From assembly GCA_012727625.1 (NCBI GenBank), contig JAAYGP010000360.1, forward strand, positions 1 to 7,227: a DNA stretch of 7,227 nucleotides, in the 5' to 3' direction. Within the stretch, counting starts at the first letter, position 1. Every line of letters begins with the position of its first letter. The DNA is from Clostridiaceae bacterium (GTDB lineage Bacteria > Bacillota > Clostridia > DSM-8532). The notes beneath the pieces were generated by a model. The model saw only the letters and a list, made by a program, of their open reading frames with translations, was not told where the DNA came from and did no database searches. Below, piece by piece: positions 1 to 6,248 of the stretch. Position numbers and translations under genes: made by a program.

Positions 1-1
1 A

Positions 2-925
2 GGATATACTATTCAAGAGCTTCATTCCAGTATGCAAAAGCTGGGTATCGACGTAAGCAAAAAAACCATTGAAAGAGATATTGATAACATATCCAGGCAT
101 TTTTATGTATATGAAGAAAGTAAAAACGGCGAAATTCGCTACAAAGCAAAGAAGTACAAAATAGACAATATAAATTTTACCATATCGGAACTGCTTTCGT
201 TGTATTTTTTGCAACAGGTTATAAAACCTTACCAGAAACTTGATGTGGGAAAGACGGCAGGGCTTCTGATACGAAAAATACTTGAGCAGACTCCTTCAAT
301 CAACCAGTCATACATTGATTCTGTTTCTGATTTATTTATTGTGAATCCGGCGGATGTGATACAGGAAAAATCCATAAACGAAAGTTATATTCAGGATGTC
401 CGTGAAGCAATAGAGAAAAAATATAAACTCAGGATGGAATACTTTTCTTTCAGCAATGAGGAATTGAAATACCGCGTTATTGATCCTTACATACTTGAGA
501 TACGCGAAGGCTGCTACCATTTGATCGGTTTTTGCCATTTACGCAACGAGGTGCGTGATTTTCGCATTTCCCGTATCAGAAAACTGGAAATGCTGGATGA
601 AACCTTTGAGCGCCCTGAAAATTTCTATGAACAGTACAGTCAGAACCGGTTTGAGAAAATGACCAGTGATGAAAAAATCACATTAAAAATCATATTCGAA
701 GGCCAGACAGCCAGATACATAAAAGAGTATGAAGACTACAAGGCAGACAAAATTGCAGACTTAAGCGATGACAAAATCCTTTTTGAAAAGAAAACTACAT
801 ATACTCCTGATATCCTCCAGTGGGTATTGCGCTTTGGAGCAGATGCAGAAGTGATCGAACCCGAGGCTTTAAGGTTTGAGGTTATGTGGGAAGCAAAGAG
901 AATGGCAAGAAAGTATGGAGGATAA
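2..925 (+). CDS. WYL-domain transcriptional regulator, 5' end outside window
   Basis: The frame is open from base 2, and the residues before the first in-window ATG (position 32) read as the end of a helix-turn-helix: YTIQEL, then SKKTIERDID, the usual recognition-helix pattern of WYL regulators. That ATG is therefore internal and the gene starts upstream of the window. Counting from it, the WYL core covers roughly residues 125-190 (YKLRMEYFS, VIDPYIL, CYHLIGFCH, RDFRISRIRKLE), and a C-terminal WCX-like extension runs from about 211 to 297 (LQWVLRFGADAEVIEP). The namesake W-Y-L triplet appears as C-Y-H-L. WYL proteins sense ligands, often nucleotide-like, and several control phage-defence operons (CapW, BrxR). 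Position directly upstream of a McrBC cassette on the same strand suggests that role here, but this is inference. No strong terminator follows the stop. Confidence 0.88.
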   Translation, partial: GYTIQELHSSMQKLGIDVSKKTIERDIDNISRHFYVYEESKNGEIRYKAKKYKIDNINFTISELLSLYFLQQVIKPYQKLDVGKTAGLLIRKILEQTPSINQSYIDSVSDLFIVNPADVIQEKSINESYIQDVREAIEKKYKLRMEYFSFSNEELKYRVIDPYILEIREGCYHLIGFCHLRNEVRDFRISRIRKLEMLDETFERPENFYEQYSQNRFEKMTSDEKITLKIIFEGQTARYIKEYEDYKADKIADLSDDKILFEKKTTYTPDILQWVLRFGADAEVIEPEALRFEVMWEAKRMARKYGG

Positions 926-987
926 GGGATAAAATAAACTTTTTTAATATGACAAGTAAGTTAATATTTTTCCGAAATATAAGGCGT

Positions 988-1025
988 GAATCAAGTTGAA
1001 TGGAATCAATAAAACGAACTGATTC
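988..1025. repeat. GAATCA half-site cluster, candidate operator
   Basis: GAATCAA occurs at 988-994 and again at 1003-1009 (15 bases apart), and its inverse TGATTC occurs at 1020-1025, making a perfect 6-bp inverted pair with the second copy across 11 bases. Three related half-sites in under 40 bases, just upstream of a possible promoter and just downstream of a WYL regulator gene, could form its operator. Six-base repeats in AT-rich DNA also arise by chance. Confidence 0.3.
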
Positions 1026-1052
1026 TAAAAATTTGAGCAAGAAAACCATAAT

Positions 1053-1080
1053 TTGACCAGGGATTATGTTATGCTAATGA
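1053..1080 (+). promoter_or_regulatory. Possible sigma-A promoter for the 79-codon gene and mcrBC
   Basis: TTGACC (1053-1058) is followed after 16 bases by TAATGA (1075-1080), with TGC just before the -10, an extended -10 arrangement. The -35 lies exactly between the arms of the inverted pair CATAAT/ATTATG, so a repressor binding there would block it. The leader would be about 105 bases. The -10 is a poor match, so this is tentative. Confidence 0.35.
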
Positions 1081-1192
1081 AAAGCCGAATTCTTTATGAA
1101 TAGAAAATTAATGCAAGGTTAAAAATTTAGGCTCCAGGTGGACAGTATGCGATAAAATTAACAGTTAAAATATAAAAAAAGGAGTTATTTTT

Positions 1193-1432
1193 ATGGCTTT
1201 TATTCATGCTAAACAATTCAACAAGATTGAAAAGAACAGAAATTCAGTTCACAAACCCGCTGACGCAACATATACCACATTTGAACATCGTGGTAAGAAG
1301 TATTTTCAAATAGATACATACGGTTCAGCGGATCGATTAATGCCGGAAAAAGTAAGCCAATCAATACAAATAGATGAGGAAATGGCAAGAAAGCTTATTG
1401 ATGTTTTAAAACATGAATTTTTTATAGAATAA
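1193..1432 (+). CDS. Conserved-looking small protein of unknown function (79 aa)
   Basis: The start is well supported: AAAAGGAG (1177-1184) lies 8 bases before the ATG, and no other start is needed. The product is basic at the N-terminus (HAKQFNKIEKNRNSVHKP), then has a beta-rich centre (ATYTTFEHRGKKYFQIDTYG), followed by SADRLMPEKVSQSIQID and a C-terminal helix (EEMARKLIDVLKHEF). It has no signal peptide, membrane segment, zinc ligands or helix-turn-helix. I do not recognise a characterised family. My impression is that proteins of this shape occur beside restriction and defence genes, and that some carry doubtful 'methionyl-tRNA formyltransferase' labels, which the length and sequence do not support. 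It sits between the WYL gene and mcrB on the same strand with no terminator after it, so it may belong to the same transcription unit and act as an accessory or modulator of the McrBC system. Confidence 0.8.
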   Translation: MAFIHAKQFNKIEKNRNSVHKPADATYTTFEHRGKKYFQIDTYGSADRLMPEKVSQSIQIDEEMARKLIDVLKHEFFIE

Positions 1433-1538
1433 GCGATAGATATATGAGAAAATAACTAACAGATGATTTTGTCCTGAATGGAAGAGCTTAGAAGTGTGTA
1501 TAGTTGGTGAATTGCTTATGCAGAAAAAGATAAAGATA

Positions 1539-1555
1539 TATTCTGAAGCAGAATA
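1539..1555. repeat. Perfect palindrome upstream of mcrB
   Basis: TATTCTG (1539-1545) and CAGAATA (1549-1555) are exact inverse complements around AAG. It lies 69 bases before the mcrB start and overlaps a weak -10-like TATATT. No T tract follows, so it is not an intrinsic terminator. It could be a protein-binding operator or a small hairpin in the leader of mcrB. Confidence 0.55.
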
Positions 1556-1610
1556 GGGCAAGTGTATATTGAACAACGGTAAAAGTTTACATTATTGGAG
1601 TGTCTGTTTT

Positions 1611-1615
1611 GGAGG
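1611..1615 (+). promoter_or_regulatory. Ribosome binding site that decides the mcrB start
   Basis: GGAGG lies 9 bases before the ATG at 1625. The earlier in-frame ATG at 1595 has no such site and would place this Shine-Dalgarno inside the coding sequence, so 1625 is the start. Confidence 0.8.
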
Positions 1616-1624
1616 AAATTTATC

Positions 1625-2800
1625 ATGAGTAGACTATATTTCGGGAAAATCAGTTTTAAAAGGAAAGAACAATTGGATGAAAGCTTTTATGGAGCAGGGG
1701 AAAAAGGTTCACCTTGGTATGGAGGTATTGAACCCGGAGACTATGTCTTTCCTATTTATAACGGCAAAGTCGACAGGCTTTGGAAAGTCAGAGAATACGG
1801 CAAAAAGATAATTTTTGGTCAGGAAGAAACAGCCGTTCTTTTTGATGTTGTAAAAAAATATGAAAAGCCATTCCATTTGTCATATGTAACAAGATACCCA
1901 TATTTTGAAATGAATCTGGATTTATTAAATAAAACATCGAAAAGTGTATATAAACAAGGATTTATTCCTATTCTATGCAATGAAATGTGTCCAGACCCTG
2001 TATTAATTGATTTTAATAAAACCAGGAAAGTATACATCACAACGAATAAAGTACAACAACGGTATCAAGATGGTGATGTCAGGATTCTTTTAGATGGCAT
2101 TGAGCACATGGCTATTCAAGATATTCAAGTTTATAATCAGGGGGAATTTCACAGATATGAAGTGTTATGGCAGTTATATAAACAGAAAAACGAATTAAAT
2201 AAATACACAATCAGGGAATTATTAGATTGGGCAAGAAAAGATAATGCGCCTAAAAAAGAAAAGTATCTGTATTCTGTTATTGAAAGCATACAGAATGATG
2301 GTTTTTTTATAGTGCCTAACGTTATTGCTTTGTACGACAATGTTATAGTAGGCAGAAAAGTATCAGTTTCCAATGCAACAAAAATTAAACCGTTAACTCC
2401 TCCAGGCATACCGGATGATGAAAGTAATGATGAAGAAGATGGTTATGATGATTTAGAAGCTTATCAAAAATTCGTTGATTTGTTGGAGTTTAATCCAAAT
2501 ATTATTCTATATGGCCCTCCGGGAACTGGAAAAACATATTCTGCTATTAAAATTATCGAGGCCAATGAAACTAAAATAAAGGGGAGCAGGGTTCGATATG
2601 AAGAGGTTGAAAAGCAAGGAAGAGTTAAATTTGTAACATTCCATCAGGCTTATTCATATGAAGAGTTTATTGAAGGTATCAGACCCAAATTAATAGGCGA
2701 GGAAAGTGAACAAGCAGTAGGTTCATTAGGTTATGCAATAGAGGACGGGATTTTAAAAAAAAATGGCCATTGCTGCTTCCGGTCAGCAGTTGAAAGATAA
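1625..2800 (+). CDS. mcrB: McrB-type GTPase, N-terminal part (frame broken at A9 run)
   Basis: McrB is the GTP-driven AAA+ subunit of McrBC enzymes, which recognise modified DNA and bring it to the McrC nuclease. From the ATG at 1625, residues 1 to about 240 are a specificity region. It contains GDYVFPIYNGKVDRLWKVREY (38-57 or so), reminiscent of a PUA/EVE-like fold, though I cannot confirm that. An acidic linker (about 264-278) leads to the AAA+ domain: Walker A GPPGTGKT (297-304), then VKFVTFHQAYSYEEFIEGIRP (334-354), a hallmark of the McrB group. After GILKK (375-379) the frame runs into a nine-A tract and adds only 12 unrelated residues before TAA. The sensible continuation, including Walker B, lies in the next frame from 2763. 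Removing one A would give a single protein of about 775 residues. As written, this fragment cannot hydrolyse GTP normally because it lacks Walker B and the arginine residues. Confidence 0.88.
   Translation: MSRLYFGKISFKRKEQLDESFYGAGEKGSPWYGGIEPGDYVFPIYNGKVDRLWKVREYGKKIIFGQEETAVLFDVVKKYEKPFHLSYVTRYPYFEMNLDLLNKTSKSVYKQGFIPILCNEMCPDPVLIDFNKTRKVYITTNKVQQRYQDGDVRILLDGIEHMAIQDIQVYNQGEFHRYEVLWQLYKQKNELNKYTIRELLDWARKDNAPKKEKYLYSVIESIQNDGFFIVPNVIALYDNVIVGRKVSVSNATKIKPLTPPGIPDDESNDEEDGYDDLEAYQKFVDLLEFNPNIILYGPPGTGKTYSAIKIIEANETKIKGSRVRYEEVEKQGRVKFVTFHQAYSYEEFIEGIRPKLIGEESEQAVGSLGYAIEDGILKKNGHCCFRSAVER
2755..2763 (+). other. Nine-A tract where the mcrB frame breaks
   Basis: TTTT is followed by nine A and then TGG. 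The upstream frame reads TTA AAA AAA AAT. The homologous downstream frame reads from the ATG whose A is the last base of the tract. An A8 (or A11) tract would restore one continuous frame. A minus-one shift instead reaches TGA at 2791. Runs of this length are known sites of polymerase slippage, replication slippage and sequencing error. Confidence 0.85.
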
Positions 2801-3953
2801 AATAAGCAACGATATAACAGATTTAATTAAGGATTCCAGTCGAATCTGGAAAGTTTCTTTAGGCAGAAGGAACGAAAATACAATATATGATGACTGCAAG
2901 AAGAATAACTGCATTGCATTGGGGTGGGATGAATTAGGTTCGCTACATAACAAAGCCTACGATGATATTCTTGAAATATTATCGAAAACTTATTCCATAA
3001 ATTCCAGTTGGACGAGTGCAGCGAGCAGCCTTAATAATTTTGTAAACCAAATGAGTATCGGTGATTTGGTTTTGATATATGATGGACCTCAAACGATAAG
3101 AGATATTGGAGTAATAACCGGCGATTATTACTACGACAAGAGCAGAAAATTTTCACATAGGCGCTCTGTTAACTGGATTAAAGAGTTTAAAGATAAACCT
3201 GCTGATATTTTTGAATATAATGGACATATTCGTTTAACAATGAAAAGCGTGTATGAACTTGAGAGAATAAATATTTCAGACATTCGCAATCTCGTGGGAG
3301 AAGAACGCAATACACAAAGACCGCAATATTCTCTACCTTATTACCTGATAATTGATGAGATTAACAGGGGGAATATTGCGAAAATTTTCGGTGAATTGAT
3401 AACATTGCTCGAAAAAGATAAACGAGAAAAAGTCCACTGCTATCTACCTTATTCCAAAAAGAAGTTTACACTTCCAAGCAATCTATATATTATTGGAACA
3501 ATGAATACAGCTGATCGCTCTATCGCTTTACTGGATACGGCACTTAGAAGAAGATTTGCTTTTATTGAGATTGAACCTGATAGTAATGTTTTTAATAATC
3601 CCAATCTGAATGTCAGTGTCACAGTTAACGATACCATTGATTTACCGCAGCTTTTTGAGACACTAAATGAAAGGATTACACGGGAATTTGACAGAGATCA
3701 TAGGATTGGTCATGCATACTTCATCAATATTGTGAATCTGAATGACCTGTACCATGTATGGTATTACAATATTATACCATTGCTTATGGAATACTTTTAT
3801 AATGACAGTGAACGGTTGAGAAGAGTTATTGGGAAAGGTTTTATTAAACCTGATGGAAGCGTTCGTTTTTTATCTATTAAATCTGATCAGGGATTATCAG
3901 AATTTGAACAGGCTATACTGAAAATTATGAAAGGTGTACAAATTGACGAGTAA
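2763..3953 (+). CDS. mcrB: McrB-type GTPase, C-terminal part with EVE-like insert
   Basis: This frame continues McrB after the A9 break. Counting from the ATG at 2763, about residues 26-145 form an EVE/PUA-like module (RIWKVSLGR, NCIALGWDEL, SIGDLVLIYDG, DIGVITGDYYYD, RRSVNWI), a pattern also seen in N-terminal domains of Mrr-like restriction proteins. It sits between Walker A and Walker B, so it is an insertion within the AAA+ domain. The GTPase then resumes: Walker B YYLIIDEINRGNIAKIFGE (193-211), the McrB signature MNTADRS (247-253), ALLDTALRRRF (255-265, arginine region) and IGHAYF (315-320). The ATG at 2763 has no properly spaced ribosome binding site (nearest GAGG is 18 bases away), and the product alone lacks Walker A, so independent translation is unlikely to give an active enzyme. 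The stop overlaps the mcrC start. Confidence 0.87.
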   Translation: MAIAASGQQLKDKISNDITDLIKDSSRIWKVSLGRRNENTIYDDCKKNNCIALGWDELGSLHNKAYDDILEILSKTYSINSSWTSAASSLNNFVNQMSIGDLVLIYDGPQTIRDIGVITGDYYYDKSRKFSHRRSVNWIKEFKDKPADIFEYNGHIRLTMKSVYELERINISDIRNLVGEERNTQRPQYSLPYYLIIDEINRGNIAKIFGELITLLEKDKREKVHCYLPYSKKKFTLPSNLYIIGTMNTADRSIALLDTALRRRFAFIEIEPDSNVFNNPNLNVSVTVNDTIDLPQLFETLNERITREFDRDHRIGHAYFINIVNLNDLYHVWYYNIIPLLMEYFYNDSERLRRVIGKGFIKPDGSVRFLSIKSDQGLSEFEQAILKIMKGVQIDE

Positions 3954-5196
3954 AAGCATAACGATTTATGAGGGAAAGAAGACGAAGATCTCTCTAGATA
4001 TGAAACAGCAGATGGAAATTACTAAACTGAAAAATATCATTGGCGATAAAAATGTAACTGTAGAGGTTGATGGAACCATACAGATTATAAATTATGTTGG
4101 TTTCTTTGCAACCAGAGAATTAAGGCTTCAAATCCTCCCCAAAATTTTAGCCGACACAACATCAGTTGGATTTAGCGAAGAGGAACAAAAACAGATTGCA
4201 CTAAACATCATGTTCAAACTCTTGTATTTTTCTGGTTACCTTAATGTGAAAAACATTCCTAAGCCACAGCAAATGCAAAGTTATGAGTATGATTTATTGG
4301 AAATTTATATATCGATATTTACTCAACAATTGGAGATTCTTCTTAAAAGACAGGTTCACAGAAGTTATGAGATATGTCGGGAAAATCAACAAATTATCAG
4401 AGGGAAAATTTGTTTTCATGATACATTGACCGAAAATGCCTACCGAAAGCATCTTCATGTGGTCGAGTATGAAGAGTTCACACAAGATAACCTATTGAAC
4501 CGGATTCTAAAGGAAACCGTTTGCCGCTTACACAAGATAACACAGTCAGAAGCAAATCGTAGAGCTTTGAAAATTTGTTTACTATATCTGGGTGATGTGA
4601 ATCGAATTACACTAACAGGTGAAGTTTTTGCAAGAATACGTTTCAACCGGCTGAATCAGGAATACAACCCTGTTTTTCAATTGGCAAGAATGTTTTTTTA
4701 CCACTTGCAACCGGGAAGTTGGCAAGGAGAACAACAAACATACTCGTTTTTAGTGCCGTTGAATGCTTTATTTGAATATTACCTGTATCACTGGATTAAA
4801 AAGCATAAGAACTTTCTTTTCCACCCTAAAGCACGGATTTGTTACCAGTCGCCTTATATAAGGCTAGCTGAGAGTATTGATGGGGGAGCTTTTTTGCTGA
4901 AACCTGATATTACGGTTTTAGAAAATGAAAGTGATATGATTTGCATCATAGATGCGAAATATAAAGACATTCAGAATGTCTCTCAATCAGATATCTATCA
5001 GATGCTGGCTTATGCAGCAGGTTTTGACTGTACATCCATATGCCTCGTTTATCCTCGCTTCATTGGGGCTCAGCCAGTTCATCAGCAGTACATGATAGAT
5101 GCATTTGGGAAAAAAATTACGATTACAATACAAGATGTAGATTTGTTGGAAACTGATATTAAACTAAGATTTGAAAGTAGTGGGATTTGTTGCTAA
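3943..5196 (+). CDS. mcrC: McrC-type restriction nuclease subunit
   Basis: McrC is the nuclease partner of McrB and stimulates its GTPase. The N-terminal domain (about 1-90) begins TSKSITIYEG and includes YVGFFATRELRLQILPKIL, which matches the McrC beta-barrel region. The middle carries EYEEFTQDNLLNRILKE and the family motif FNRLNQEYNPVFQLARM (about 234-250). The C-terminal PD-(D/E)xK nuclease is complete: PD with D322, then IIDAKYKD with D337 and K339, then QSDIYQMLAYA; catalytic residues look intact. Start choice: the TTG at 3943 has GAAAGG (3929-3934) 8 bases upstream, whereas the GTG at 3934 overlaps that site and would add only three residues. Either way the gene overlaps mcrB (11 bases with the TTG), implying translational coupling. 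Length, about 417 residues, is usual for McrC. The stop codon lies in a terminator-like stem. Confidence 0.92.
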   Translation: MTSKSITIYEGKKTKISLDMKQQMEITKLKNIIGDKNVTVEVDGTIQIINYVGFFATRELRLQILPKILADTTSVGFSEEEQKQIALNIMFKLLYFSGYLNVKNIPKPQQMQSYEYDLLEIYISIFTQQLEILLKRQVHRSYEICRENQQIIRGKICFHDTLTENAYRKHLHVVEYEEFTQDNLLNRILKETVCRLHKITQSEANRRALKICLLYLGDVNRITLTGEVFARIRFNRLNQEYNPVFQLARMFFYHLQPGSWQGEQQTYSFLVPLNALFEYYLYHWIKKHKNFLFHPKARICYQSPYIRLAESIDGGAFLLKPDITVLENESDMICIIDAKYKDIQNVSQSDIYQMLAYAAGFDCTSICLVYPRFIGAQPVHQQYMIDAFGKKITITIQDVDLLETDIKLRFESSGICC

Positions 5197-5220
5197 TAAA
5201 CATTAGCAACAAATTTCTAT
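5185..5220 (+). terminator. Terminator-like hairpin overlapping the mcrC stop
   Basis: ATTTGTTGCTAAT (5185-5197) and ATTAGCAACAAAT (5202-5214) are perfect 13-bp inverse complements around a four-base loop AAAC, followed by TTCTAT. The mcrC stop TAA (5194-5196) is in the left arm, so the last codons double as stem. The stem is AT-rich and the T tract is interrupted, so termination may be partial. It marks the likely end of the defence transcription unit. Confidence 0.65.
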
Positions 5221-5417
5221 CTGGGCAATGAACTTTGAAAGTCCTGTAAAGGTTGGGTAAATAAGGTGATTAATAAAGCAATAAAATTCAAAAAATAAAT
5301 GGGCCTTGATTATATTAACAGAGGTGTATTATGGAATACTTGGTAGACCTGATCCCCCGGAGTTTTTTGCCTGATATTGCACACCGGTAGTCGATACAAG
5401 TTTTCCCGGGTAAGAAA
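5197..5417. other. Convergent intergenic region after mcrC
   Basis: This spacer of about 220 bases separates the plus-strand cassette from the minus-strand nitroreductase gene. Apart from the mcrC hairpin it shows a 19-codon frame at 5331-5390 on the plus strand, and no convincing T-tailed hairpin for the minus-strand gene. The last 100 bases are richer in G+C than the cassette, marking a change in base composition near the end of the defence block. Confidence 0.4.
5331..5390 (+). CDS. Possible 19-residue peptide frame, doubtful
   Basis: An ATG at 5331 with GAGGTG (5321-5326) four bases upstream opens a 19-codon frame ending in TAG at 5390, encoding MEYLVDLIPRSFLPDIAHR. The ribosome site is the only argument for translation; spacing is short and there is no recognised family. 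It may equally be a remnant of a lost gene or chance. Confidence 0.15.
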   Translation: MEYLVDLIPRSFLPDIAHR

Positions 5418-6248
5418 TCATACATTAGCCATGTAACTAATTATATATTCTGTGTTCTCGGGACAGGCAACATCCGGCTTAATGTCGCACCATTTCCCGG
5501 AGCCGCAAAGCTCAATTAATGTGGATTCAAAGTGGCACATGGCAATCCCAATATCAAGTCTTTGTATATCAAAGCCCAAAATTCTTCTGTACCCAGGAGT
5601 TCTGCATAAAAAGAAATGATAATAATTTCCGTCCCGAATAATTCTCCAGGGTTGCCTGTTCGTAGCTGAGGGCGCTATTCTGACCATTTCAAGGCACTCG
5701 CTAAACATGCCTGCCCTATCTTTTTTTAAGGGAGTGGAAAAGTCCATATCAAAGAACAGCTCAGACCAGTCCTTTCTGTTCCTGGAACCGGCAGTCGTTG
5801 CCATTGCTTTATCCAGCGTGCTTTTTTCCTCCCTGGCAAAGCCTATTGGAGTTACTACGGGAACAAACTCGTCTTCTTCCAGATTTACCGCCTTTTCAAA
5901 TTTTTTTCTTTTAAACGTGCCTCCAAGCCAACAGGTTCCCAAGCCAAGTGACGTTATATACAGTATAATTTTCTCAAAAACGTATCCCAGGTTCTCCTCC
6001 ATCCTGGGTTCCTTTTTTGCCACTGCACACAAATAAGTCTTTGCCCCTTTAATTACTCCATAGGTGCCAAGCTTTATACCCGGTTCAAGAGCATCCGGAT
6101 CAATAATCTTAAACCTCATGCCTGTATTGAAAGGTGCATCCACTGTTTTTATATATGAAGAAATTTTCTCCATCAGTTCCCGCGGAACCGGTTCTTCTTT
6201 GTATGTTCTTACAGATTTTCTTTTTATTATTGCACTGCGTATATTCAT
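5418..6248 (-). CDS. Nitroreductase-family flavoprotein (276 aa)
   Basis: The product looks like a flavin-dependent oxidoreductase of the nitroreductase superfamily, in the longer form (about 270 residues) with two related halves, similar to the putative TM1586-type group. Visible motifs are the N-terminal RSAIIKRKSVRTY (4-16), which usually contacts FMN phosphate; LGLGTCWLGG (101-110), the conserved glycine-rich segment; GSRNRKDWSELFF (154-166); and a second FMN-type segment, APSATNRQPWRII (192-204), followed by RLDIGIAMCHFE (230-241). No signal peptide or membrane segment is present, so it should be cytoplasmic and use NAD(P)H; the substrate cannot be told. AAAGGA (complement of 6260-6265) precedes the ATG by 11 bases. 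It is convergent to mcrC and is probably a resident gene unrelated to the cassette: its codon use is richer in G+C. Confidence 0.88.
   Translation of the reverse strand: MNIRSAIIKRKSVRTYKEEPVPRELMEKISSYIKTVDAPFNTGMRFKIIDPDALEPGIKLGTYGVIKGAKTYLCAVAKKEPRMEENLGYVFEKIILYITSLGLGTCWLGGTFKRKKFEKAVNLEEDEFVPVVTPIGFAREEKSTLDKAMATTAGSRNRKDWSELFFDMDFSTPLKKDRAGMFSECLEMVRIAPSATNRQPWRIIRDGNYYHFFLCRTPGYRRILGFDIQRLDIGIAMCHFESTLIELCGSGKWCDIKPDVACPENTEYIISYMANV

Larger units (their letters stand above)
926..1192. other. Intergenic region with repeats between WYL gene and cassette
   Basis: This stretch of 267 bases holds no gene I can support. It contains two copies of GAATCAA (988-994, 1003-1009), an inverted copy TGATTC (1020-1025), an inverted pair CATAAT/ATTATG (1047-1052, 1063-1068) and an AT-only hairpin ATATTT/AAATAT (964-969, 975-980). 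The last is too weak, and lacks a following T run, to be called a terminator. The region probably carries the promoter and control sites of the downstream genes. Confidence 0.5.
1433..1624. other. Spacer between the 79-codon gene and mcrB
   Basis: About 190 bases without a supportable gene. There is no T-tailed hairpin after the 79-codon gene, so read-through into mcrB is likely. The visible structure is a perfect 17-base palindrome at 1539-1555. A weak promoter-like pair, TTGCTT (1512-1517) and TATATT (1537-1542) with a long 19-base spacer, overlaps the palindrome. Confidence 0.4.

Noticed and set aside
32..34. ATG at 32 as the true start of the WYL regulator
   Set aside because: The frame is open to the left edge and the preceding codons encode expected helix-turn-helix sequence.
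332..538. Minus-strand frames inside the WYL, mcrB and mcrC genes
   Set aside because: They lie opposite well-supported coding sequence and show no family pattern or ribosome sites.
964..980. ATATTT/AAATAT hairpin as terminator of the WYL gene
   Set aside because: The stem is only six A-T pairs and is not followed by a T tract.
885..1395. Repeated ATGGCAAGAAAG near 901 and 1381
   Set aside because: Both fall within coding sequence for MARK in unrelated contexts; judged a coincidence.
1595..1624. ATG at 1595 as the mcrB start
   Set aside because: No ribosome site precedes it, while GGAGG stands 9 bases before the ATG at 1625.
2763..2765. ATG at 2763 as a deliberate internal start giving a short McrB, as in E. 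coli
   Set aside because: No well-spaced ribosome site is present, and the product would lack Walker A, unlike the E. coli short form that keeps the whole GTPase.
2755..2793. Programmed minus-one frameshift at the A tract
   Set aside because: The minus-one frame ends at TGA 2791; only a plus-one (or minus-two) change reaches the McrB continuation.
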